Source: JAXDBV01 sp034678415 (GTDB lineage Bacteria; Bacteroidota; Bacteroidia; Bacteroidales; VadinHA17). Taken from it: a stretch of DNA of 5,634 nt. The DNA is taken from NCBI GenBank assembly GCA_034678415.1, contig JAXDBV010000134.1:1-5634 (forward strand), given 5' to 3'. The position numbers were made by a program, and so were the translations under genes. Positions 1 to 5,634 of the stretch are shown here, in pieces; the stretch's first letter is position 1, and every line of letters begins with the position of its first letter. The notes below the pieces were generated by a model. That model was not told the DNA's origin, made no database searches, and worked only from the letters and a program-made list of their open reading frames with translations.

Positions 1-362
1 TGCTCCAAATGGGCCAGGTGATGATCCTTGACGACTTTCCATCCGGGTTCAGGCCCATCATACAACCCATCGATACCTGGTTCCTCAACCGCAGGCTGGG
101 CTCACTGTTTGAAGCGAAGGTAGGCAACGGAAAACTGGTCGTCTGCAGCCTTGACCTGACATCCGATCCTGATGACCGGCCGGTGGCACGACAACTATTG
201 TACGGTATAAAAAAGTACATGGCATCGCAACAGTTTGATCCCGAGTATACGGTTGACCAGGCCGTGATAAGTGACCTCTTCGAGGTGAAGGACCGTGAGA
301 AATATAATCCTTTTACCCGTTCGAGCACGCAGGAACTGATACCTGTTCAGCAAAAGAAATAA
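1..362 (+). CDS. C-terminal end of a large glycoside hydrolase (GH2-like), 5' truncated by window edge
   Basis: The reading frame is open from the first bases (frame starting at position 3) to the TAA at 360-362, so the Met at position 9 is almost certainly internal and only about 119 C-terminal residues are present. The visible part contains QPIDTWFLNRRLG followed by LFEAKVGNGKLVVCSLDL and RPVARQLLYGIKKYM. As I recall it, this pattern closes large multidomain Bacteroidota glycoside hydrolases, most often those annotated as GH2 (β-galactosidase/β-glucuronidase type), as a C-terminal accessory domain. The catalytic domain lies outside the window, so substrate and catalytic residues cannot be seen. 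An alternative is another large hydrolase with the same tail, for example a rhamnosidase. It lies 45 bases upstream of the transporter gene and is co-oriented with it. The family call is by pattern memory, not by alignment. Confidence 0.6.
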   Translation, partial: LQMGQVMILDDFPSGFRPIIQPIDTWFLNRRLGSLFEAKVGNGKLVVCSLDLTSDPDDRPVARQLLYGIKKYMASQQFDPEYTVDQAVISDLFEVKDREKYNPFTRSSTQELIPVQQKK

Positions 363-407
363 GTGATATGGCCGTCATAGATTGACAAACGACACAATGC
401 ATTTTTT

Positions 408-1748
408 ATGAGCTCATTCCGCCTTGGCTACATTTTCAGAATATCCTTCATCGCGGCATTGGGTGGATACTTGTTTGGGTTTGATTTTGCAGTGATCACC
501 GGTGGACTGCCTTTTCTTGCCGACCAGTTTGGTCTGGACGCGGCCGGCCAGGGGGCGACAACTGCTTCACTAGCCCTGGGATGTATTGCAGGAGGTATGG
601 TGGCCGGTGGATTGGCAGACAGGTACGGCCGCAGACCCGGCTTGTTCACCGCTGCTTCCATCTTTACTCTCTCCTCCATCCTTATGGGTGTGGCACCTAC
701 GCTACAGGTATTCATCCTTGGCCGTTTCTTTGCCGGGGTGGGCGTGGGTATGGCTTCCATGCTTTCACCTGTCTATATTGCCGAAGTGGCCCCTGCAAGG
801 ATCAGGGGACGGATGGTCTCACTCAACCAGCTGACCATTGTGTTGGGTATTGTCATTACCCATCTGGTGAACTACGGGCTGAAGGAAACAGGTCCGGAAG
901 CCTGGAGATGGATGTTCGGATCGGGTGTTATTCCGGCTGTGCTGTTCCTCGCCGGTGTATTTTTCATCCCTGAAAGCCCGCGATGGCTGGCTGCCAGGAA
1001 TAATTATGACAAAGCCCGGTCTGTGCTCTCAAAGATCGGTGGTGAATCCTTTGCCACATCTACCCTGTCCGATATCAAAGAGTCGGTTTCAGTGGAGAAG
1101 AGGGCGAGGCTGGGGGAACTCCTAGGTAAAGGCATGCTGCCCGTCGTGCTCATCGGCATTGTCCTGGCTGTGTTCCAGCAATGGTGCGGTATCAACGTTG
1201 TATTCAACTATACTGCCCGTCTGTTTGAGAGCATCGGTGTAGACCGTGGAGGACAGCTGATGCAGGCGGTCTATATCGGGCTGGTGAACCTTGTATTCAC
1301 CCTAGTGGCGATGGCACTGGTCGACAGGACAGGCAGAAAACCACTGATGCTTTTCGGTGCGGGCGGACTGGCTATCCTGTACCTGGTCATTGCCCATATC
1401 CTCCGTTACACCTCGGGAGGTGCCCTCTCTCCCTTTATACTGGCCGCCATTGGCACCTATGCCGTGTCGCTGGCACCGGTCACCTGGGTGCTCATCTCCG
1501 AGATCTTCCCCAACAGGATCAGGGGGAGAGCAACATCCGTGGCTGTCATTGCCCTGTGGGCGGCATATGCCGTTCTTGTGTATACCTTTCCTGTGCTGGC
1601 CGAGAAACTCGGCGAGTATGCCCCCTTCTATGGTTATGCGGCGATTTGCGTGCTGGGTTTCTTCTTCATCCTCCTCTGCCTTCGCGAAACACGGGGTCGA
1701 TCTCTTGAGGAACTGGAATCGTTGCTGGGAAGCAGGAAAAAGAACTGA
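408..1748 (+). CDS. MFS transporter, sugar porter family (XylE-like)
   Basis: A 446-residue inner-membrane protein with the hydrophobic pattern of 12 transmembrane helices, the usual length for the family. Sugar porter signatures appear in order: GGLADRYGRR (about 67-76, loop 2-3), GRFFAGVGVGM and RIRGRM (105-136), NQLTIVLG (140-147), PESPR (178-182), QQWCGIN (257-263), VDRTGRK (305-311), PVTWVLISEIFPNRIRGRA (357-375) and ETRGRS (427-432). Compared with E. coli XylE, the sugar-contacting Gln of helix 5 (Q141), the QQ…N of helix 7 (Q257, Q258, N263) and the Trp of helix 10 (W360) are kept. The usual Tyr-Tyr after the helix 7 motif is Asn-Tyr (N267-Y268), and XylE Q175 is Ile (I148). Members are typically proton-coupled importers of monosaccharides such as xylose, arabinose, galactose or glucose; the substrate here cannot be decided. 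Its setting among secreted glycan-degrading enzymes suggests uptake of a released sugar. The ATG at 408 gives the full first helix (from GYIFRISF). Confidence 0.93.
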   Translation: MSSFRLGYIFRISFIAALGGYLFGFDFAVITGGLPFLADQFGLDAAGQGATTASLALGCIAGGMVAGGLADRYGRRPGLFTAASIFTLSSILMGVAPTLQVFILGRFFAGVGVGMASMLSPVYIAEVAPARIRGRMVSLNQLTIVLGIVITHLVNYGLKETGPEAWRWMFGSGVIPAVLFLAGVFFIPESPRWLAARNNYDKARSVLSKIGGESFATSTLSDIKESVSVEKRARLGELLGKGMLPVVLIGIVLAVFQQWCGINVVFNYTARLFESIGVDRGGQLMQAVYIGLVNLVFTLVAMALVDRTGRKPLMLFGAGGLAILYLVIAHILRYTSGGALSPFILAAIGTYAVSLAPVTWVLISEIFPNRIRGRATSVAVIALWAAYAVLVYTFPVLAEKLGEYAPFYGYAAICVLGFFFILLCLRETRGRSLEELESLLGSRKKN

Positions 1749-1764
1749 AGGAAGAGGCCTTCAG
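1745..1764 (+). other. Intercistronic hairpin at the transporter stop codon
   Basis: CTGAAGG (1745-1751) and CCTTCAG (1758-1764) form a perfect 7-bp stem with a six-base AAGAGG loop. The stem includes the transporter's TGA stop codon (1746-1748). What follows is GT-rich and then T/A-rich (about 1772-1789) without a clean run of T, so it is not a textbook intrinsic terminator. It could be a weak terminator, an mRNA 3'-end stabiliser that makes transporter and downstream levels differ, or chance. Confidence 0.35.
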
Positions 1765-1813
1765 TGTGTGGTTGATTTTATATAATATTGTGTATGGGAT
1801 TCATTGATGCAAC

Positions 1814-2617
1814 ATGAAAACAAAATTGCTCTGTCTGGTATTTCTTTCATCGGCTGTCTGTCCTCTTTTGCTTGCCCAGACGCTGACAAGCGATGAGGAG
1901 ATCCTGAAGCTGTACCAGGGGCTGCGGGTGGCTGATGTGTGCGATGCGATGGACATGGTCGGCCTCAGAGATGTGGGTGTGATGGATCAAAGAATCGAAG
2001 CATTGTGGAGGGATCTTGAAGATTTCTCACATATCATCTGCGGGGTGGCAGTCACAGCCCGGTATGTCCCTACCAACAGGATTGTGAAGAATCCGATGAC
2101 AAAGGAGGAATTCACGAAGATGGAGAACGAATGGTATAATTCCATCACCACCGAACCTTTTGTGGAACAACTGAGGGATGGTTCCGTCCTTGTTCTCGAT
2201 GTGCAGGGAGACGGTGACGTGGGATCAGTGGGATCGTTCAACGCCCTGTTCTGGAAAAGCAAGGGCACCCGGGGAGTGGTATCGAACGGCGGCATCCGCG
2301 ATACGGATGAGATCATCAAGGAGAAGATTCCCGTATACTCTGATCATTTGGAACGTGGAAGAGGAATACGGCCAGGAAGGAACGAGATCGAATCGTTTAA
2401 TAAGCCGGTTACCGTGGGAGGTGTGCTCGTCAGACCGGGCGATGTGGTGGTGGCTGACGGCGACGGCGTGATCGTCGTGCCCCGCGAACAGGCAGCAGCC
2501 GTCGCACAGTACGCCAGGGAAATACTCGAGAAGGATAAACAGGGCCGGTTAAATCTTTACAAAAGTCTGGGCATGCCTCCCGATAAGACAGTGGAACTGG
2601 AGAAAAAAGACAGGTAG
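1814..2617 (+). CDS. Secreted RraA-like / HMG-aldolase-like protein
   Basis: A 267-residue protein of the RraA-like family, whose enzymatic members are class II pyruvate aldolases of 4-hydroxy-4-methyl-2-oxoglutarate and oxaloacetate. Residues 1-21 form a signal peptide (Lys-containing start, hydrophobic core, LLLA before Gln22), so the protein should be periplasmic or secreted. Family marks: LRVADVCDAMD (37-47) near the mature N-terminus; SNGGIRDTDEI (157-167), holding the R162-D163-x2-E166 pattern that in HMG aldolases binds substrate and metal, with a conserved-type Gly (G140) about 20 residues upstream; and GGVLVRPGDVVVADGDGVIVVPRE (202-225), the family's C-terminal core, described here as two blocks GGVLVRPGD and ADGDGVIVVP. 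A segment at about 84-118 looks like an insertion relative to minimal RraA proteins. Export argues against the RraA role of inhibiting RNase E in the cytoplasm. Its place between a sugar porter and a lyase-like gene suggests handling of a glycan-derived acid, which is inference. Family is confident; reaction is not. Confidence 0.85.
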   Translation: MKTKLLCLVFLSSAVCPLLLAQTLTSDEEILKLYQGLRVADVCDAMDMVGLRDVGVMDQRIEALWRDLEDFSHIICGVAVTARYVPTNRIVKNPMTKEEFTKMENEWYNSITTEPFVEQLRDGSVLVLDVQGDGDVGSVGSFNALFWKSKGTRGVVSNGGIRDTDEIIKEKIPVYSDHLERGRGIRPGRNEIESFNKPVTVGGVLVRPGDVVVADGDGVIVVPREQAAAVAQYAREILEKDKQGRLNLYKSLGMPPDKTVELEKKDR

Positions 2618-2705
2618 TACGCCTGCACGTGGTGCCATTTGCAGAACGGTTATTAAGTATACACGGCCATAATGAATCTTCAGCTATTGACCAAAAGGAT
2701 AAACC

Positions 2706-3965
2706 ATGAATCGGATAACTATTCTTTTTGCCATCTTTTCCTTGTTACTGCCATCATGTGTGCAGGAAAAACCAGCCGTGCTGGAAACAGGGAGTGTAAA
2801 CCCGATGCCTGACCAGTGGATCGACCAGTCCACGGGGTACAGGCTGATGCGCCTAACCTCACCGGAGGGGAACAACCAGAGCTTCTATTTTCATAATAAC
2901 CCCTTCATCCCGGCGGTAAACGATGAGGGTGACCTGATGGTGTTTTACGGAACTGGAAAGGTCAGAAAGGACGATAAGATGATACCCCGGGGAATGCAAA
3001 GGCATCTATATACCCTGAATCTGAAGACGGGGGAGATTAAGCAGATAACCCGTCGCCCCGGGTTTATCATGGGTGAGATCGTGGGGAAGAGAAGGAGAGA
3101 GGTGTTCTACCAGAGCAGCGACAGCGTGTTCCGTTGCAATGTTGATACCCCTGAGCCAACGCTGATCTTTGTCTTCCCCGACAGCCTGCGAGGCAGTGTA
3201 ACAACCCTGAATGCCGATGAGACCATCCTCTCGGGTGTGGTCAGCAGCAGGGAGAAAATGGAGATGCTCCGGCAGTTCCCCAGGAAAGGGGACTATTTTA
3301 CCCGTATCTTTGAGGCCAGACTTCCACATTCCCTCTTCACCTTCGGGATTGAAACAGGGTACATGCGGATCATTCACAGCGATACGGCCTGGCTGAACCA
3401 TGTGCAGTTTTCCCCAACCGACCCCGAACTTCTGATGTTCTGCCATGAAGGGCCCTGGCATCTGCTGGATAGGATATGGACCATCAACATTACCAGCGGG
3501 CATGTGCAGCTCATGCATAAACGGTCGATGCCCATGGAAATCGCCGGCCACGAGTTCTTCAGCAGGGACGGTAAAACCATCTGGTTCGACCTGCAGAGAC
3601 CGCGAGGAGAAACATTCTACCTGGCCGGGCTGACCATCGAAACGAATACCGAGACACACTATGCCATGAAGAGGGATGAATGGTCTATTCATTTCAACAT
3701 ATCCCCCGACCAGAAACTTTTTGCCGGTGATGGCGGCGACTCATCACAGGTGGCCAGGGCAAAGAACGGCATGTGGATCTACCTGTTCACCCCGGGTACC
3801 GACAGCCTCAAAGCCGAACGGATTGTGAATATGAAACACCATGATTATAACCTTGAACCTAATGTCCATTTCTCACCTGATGGCAACCGGATCATCTTCA
3901 GGGCAAATTTTGAGGGTTCAAGCCAGATCTATGCCGTGGATATCAGGAAGAAGTATAAAATATAG
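2706..3965 (+). CDS. Oligogalacturonate lyase-like (PL22-type) β-propeller lipoprotein
   Basis: A 419-residue protein resembling oligogalacturonate lyases, seven-bladed propellers that cleave short oligogalacturonides by β-elimination to leave a 4,5-unsaturated uronate. The N-terminus has a hydrophobic segment ending in LLPSC (14-18), a lipobox-like site, so it is probably lipid-anchored at C18 and extracytoplasmic; characterised PL22 enzymes are mostly cytoplasmic. Family landmarks: FSPTDPELLMFCHEGPWH (235-252), where H247 of CHEGP matches the presumed catalytic His region; GHEFFSRDG (281-289), where H282 matches a metal-ligand His; SIHFNISPD with GDGG (327-344); and EPNVHFSPDG (384-393). 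The last block normally reads HPHPxF(S/T)PD, with both His binding Mn2+; here Glu384 and Asn386 take those places. It may therefore be a divergent clade with altered metal binding or substrate, not a true galacturonate lyase. The adjacent GH105-type gene, whose substrates are lyase products, supports a lyase role. The 88-base gap upstream is the largest in the window. Confidence 0.8.
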   Translation: MNRITILFAIFSLLLPSCVQEKPAVLETGSVNPMPDQWIDQSTGYRLMRLTSPEGNNQSFYFHNNPFIPAVNDEGDLMVFYGTGKVRKDDKMIPRGMQRHLYTLNLKTGEIKQITRRPGFIMGEIVGKRRREVFYQSSDSVFRCNVDTPEPTLIFVFPDSLRGSVTTLNADETILSGVVSSREKMEMLRQFPRKGDYFTRIFEARLPHSLFTFGIETGYMRIIHSDTAWLNHVQFSPTDPELLMFCHEGPWHLLDRIWTINITSGHVQLMHKRSMPMEIAGHEFFSRDGKTIWFDLQRPRGETFYLAGLTIETNTETHYAMKRDEWSIHFNISPDQKLFAGDGGDSSQVARAKNGMWIYLFTPGTDSLKAERIVNMKHHDYNLEPNVHFSPDGNRIIFRANFEGSSQIYAVDIRKKYKI

Positions 3966-4007
3966 TGTAGTACGGATATTATTATCATTAAATATTACCC
4001 CGAAAGG

Positions 4008-5048
4008 ATGTATCACAGGAATATTCTTTTCCTTTCATTTCTTTTATTACTGCTGTCTCCCGCATTTGCCCAGAAACAAAAGGATATAAATGCCGGCGGG
4101 AGGACAGCGCCCAGACCGCTCTACCGCGATCCGGTATACGACGGGGCGGCCGATCCCGTACTTGTATGGAACGGTCTTGAAAAAAAATGGTTCATGCTGT
4201 ATACCAACCGACGTGCCACTGCTGCCGGAACCAGGGGAGTGGAATGGGTGCATGGGACAAGGATTGGAATTGCCCGCTCGGATGATCATGGCCTGACATG
4301 GAAGTACCTCGGAACAGCCGGAATCGCTTACGGGGATTCAACATACACACACTGGGCTCCCGAAGTGATCTTCCACCGTCGTACCTACCATATGTATCTT
4401 ACCATTGTGCCTGGAATTTTCCCTGACTGGAACGCCCCGCGCCACATCGTGCATCTGACCAGTACGAATCTGATCGACTGGAAGTGCGAATCCGTGCTTC
4501 AGCTGGCTTCCGATAAGGTTATCGACGCCTGCGTGATCCGTTTGCCGGATAAGACATGGAGACTATGGTATAAAAATGAACGTGACAGGAGCCGGTTATA
4601 CTACGCCGACAGCAGGGATCTGTATCAATGGACCGACCGTGGGGTTGCCATCGGAGGACATCCTTCCGAAGGACCGGTTGTATTCCGCTGGAAAAAGAAA
4701 TACTGGCTGATTTGTGATGTGTGGGACGGCCTTCGCGTTTATACATCCCGCGACCTTGTCAACTGGACCGCCCAGGAGGAAAAACTGCTGAACCAGCCCG
4801 GCATACTGCCCACCGATAAAGCCAAAGGTCAACACGCCGATGTAGTGGTGAACGGTAAAAGGGCATTCCTGTTCTACTTTGTACATCAGCAGGGTGAGGA
4901 CGCAGCAAAAACAGACCCGGAGTACGGTAAACGGACAGTGATCCATGTATCAGAACTGAAAATCCACAACAATGTTCTTGTATGCGACAGGAATAAACCC
5001 ACTGAACTGTTTCTTCTTCCCGGATATAATAAAAAAGGTGTCCGATAA
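4008..5048 (+). CDS. Secreted GH43-like five-bladed β-propeller glycoside hydrolase
   Basis: A 346-residue protein with a signal peptide (hydrophobic residues 6-18, cleavage likely after AFA at 21, before Gln22), so periplasmic or secreted. The mature part reads as a single GH43-type propeller. The three acidic positions expected of that fold are visible: DGAADPVLVW (45-54) with D49 as probable general base, KVIDACV (170-176) with D173 as probable pKa-tuning Asp, and SEGPVVFRW (220-228) with E221 as probable catalytic acid. THWAPEV (114-120) and GQHADVV (274-280, His276 of the usual central metal/water site) also fit. GH43 enzymes usually remove α-L-arabinose, β-D-xylose or galactose from side chains. 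I cannot assign a subfamily or sugar, and related propeller families such as GH32-like or GH117-like remain possible. Beginning at the ATG at 4008 keeps the full signal peptide. It sits 42 bases after the lyase-like gene and 39 before the GH105-type gene, consistent with co-transcription. Confidence 0.78.
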   Translation: MYHRNILFLSFLLLLLSPAFAQKQKDINAGGRTAPRPLYRDPVYDGAADPVLVWNGLEKKWFMLYTNRRATAAGTRGVEWVHGTRIGIARSDDHGLTWKYLGTAGIAYGDSTYTHWAPEVIFHRRTYHMYLTIVPGIFPDWNAPRHIVHLTSTNLIDWKCESVLQLASDKVIDACVIRLPDKTWRLWYKNERDRSRLYYADSRDLYQWTDRGVAIGGHPSEGPVVFRWKKKYWLICDVWDGLRVYTSRDLVNWTAQEEKLLNQPGILPTDKAKGQHADVVVNGKRAFLFYFVHQQGEDAAKTDPEYGKRTVIHVSELKIHNNVLVCDRNKPTELFLLPGYNKKGVR

Positions 5049-5087
5049 TCACGGGATCGTGGATATGACTCATCTAAAAATATTGTC

Positions 5088-5634
5088 ATGAATAGAAAAC
5101 AATTGTATAACTGTGCCTTGCTCCTGTCAGCTTATTTGTTCGTGCCAGCGGGGGATGGCTTTTCACAGGTTCAACCCACCAGTATACAGGTGCTGGAAAA
5201 GATGGAACTGGCTAATGCCTACTTCATGCAGAATTATCCGGATGTCGGTAAAAGGATCGTTCACGAGGTGTCAAGGGCAAGCAATATCTGGACAAGAGGG
5301 GTGTACTATGAAGGACTGATGGCCCTGTTCGGCATCAATCCCAAACCGGAATACTATGATTATGCAGTGAGATGGGCTGAGTTCCATAACTGGGACCTGC
5401 GTGACGGCAACACCTATACCCGCAATGCGGATAACCAGTGCGCGGGACAAACCTATATTGACCTGTACCTCATTGATCCTCAACCGATACGTATCGCGAA
5501 GATTAAGGCATGCATCGACAGCATGATGAGGACCGATAAGATCGATGACTGGAACTGGATCGATGCCCTCCAGATGGCTATGCCTGTGTTTGCCAGGCTG
5601 GGAGTGGTGTATAATGATCCTGCATATTTTGAGA
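5088..5634 (+). CDS. GH105/GH88-type unsaturated uronyl hydrolase, N-terminal part (3' truncated by window edge)
   Basis: The frame from the ATG at 5088 stays open to the window end, giving 182 residues of a longer protein. Residues 1-26 look like a signal peptide with cleavage before Gln27 (GFSQ), so the enzyme should be exported. The mature part begins an (α/α)-barrel typical of GH105: ELANAYF (40-46 region), ASNIWTRGVYYEGLMAL (64-80), YYDYAVRWAEFHNWDLR (89-105), NADNQCAGQTYIDLY (113-127) and DWNWIDALQMAMP (154-166). D115 and D159 are the likely conserved active-site Asp residues; D159, in the W-x-D-x-L-x-M context, probably corresponds to the catalytic Asp143 of B. subtilis YteR. GH105 enzymes hydrate the double bond of a terminal 4,5-unsaturated galacturonate or glucuronate made by a lyase, releasing it from rhamnose or another sugar. 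The lyase-like gene two places upstream fits this pairing. The C-terminus and any extra domain are not visible. Confidence 0.9.
   Translation, partial: MNRKQLYNCALLLSAYLFVPAGDGFSQVQPTSIQVLEKMELANAYFMQNYPDVGKRIVHEVSRASNIWTRGVYYEGLMALFGINPKPEYYDYAVRWAEFHNWDLRDGNTYTRNADNQCAGQTYIDLYLIDPQPIRIAKIKACIDSMMRTDKIDDWNWIDALQMAMPVFARLGVVYNDPAYFE

Noticed and set aside
1357..1785. Overlapping + strand frame of 142 codons at the end of the transporter gene
   Set aside because: Its translation is rich in Pro, Ser, Trp and Cys without family motifs, while the transporter frame keeps its helix 10 and C-terminal signatures through the same bases.
1772..1792. TAATATTG-like box before the RraA-like gene as a possible -7 element
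   Set aside because: It is one mismatch from TAnnTTTG, but there is no TTTG at the expected upstream spacing, and AT-rich gaps give such matches easily.
2638..2665. TTTG followed by an AT-rich stretch in the 88-base gap, as a possible Bacteroidota promoter
   Set aside because: The TTTG at 2638 has no convincing TAnnTTTG box at the expected distance, so a promoter cannot be supported even though this is the longest gap.
2672..2812. 46-codon open frame starting at 2672 and overlapping the start of the PL22-like gene
   Set aside because: It runs out of frame through the lipoprotein signal region and has no recognisable features; the PL22-like frame explains these bases.
3006..3692. Long open frame of 228 codons on the - strand
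   Set aside because: It lies wholly inside the PL22-like gene, its translation shows no recognisable family, and the + strand frame has clear conserved motifs. It is a shadow of the real gene.
5050..5061. Short CACG-GGAT-CGTG inverted repeat after the GH43-like gene
   Set aside because: A 4-bp stem without a following T run is too weak to call a terminator or operator.
4596..5089. Several overlapping - strand open frames behind the GH43-like gene
   Set aside because: They overlap one another and the real gene and have no motif support.

Overview
The window looks like part of a carbohydrate-degradation cluster from a member of the Bacteroidota, probably Bacteroidales-like. The reasons are the kind of enzymes present, signal peptides that end just before Gln (…AQ, …SQ), one lipoprotein-type signal, weak or absent Shine-Dalgarno sequences, and roughly balanced base composition. 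The exact genus cannot be read from the sequence.

All six genes lie on the + strand with gaps of 45, 65, 88, 42 and 39 bases, so they could form one operon that continues past both edges. In order they are: (1) the C-terminal end of a large glycoside hydrolase, probably GH2-like; (2) a complete sugar-porter-type MFS transporter; (3) a secreted RraA/HMG-aldolase-like protein; (4) a lipoprotein β-propeller related to oligogalacturonate lyases (PL22-like), with a changed metal-site motif; (5) a secreted five-bladed-propeller enzyme of GH43 type; and (6) the N-terminal part of a secreted GH105/GH88-type unsaturated uronyl hydrolase, cut by the window end.

The likely joint role is extracytoplasmic breakdown of a uronic-acid-containing glycan such as a pectin or rhamnogalacturonan fragment. 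The lyase-like protein would produce oligosaccharides ending in a 4,5-unsaturated uronate, the GH105 would remove that residue, the GH43-like and GH2-like enzymes would trim neutral sugars, and the MFS porter would carry released monosaccharides across the inner membrane. The exported RraA-like protein is the least explained member; it may act on a keto-acid derived from the unsaturated uronate, but this is inference. No SusC/SusD pair, regulator, RNA gene, mobile element or CRISPR array is visible. No gene-free stretch exceeds 90 bases.
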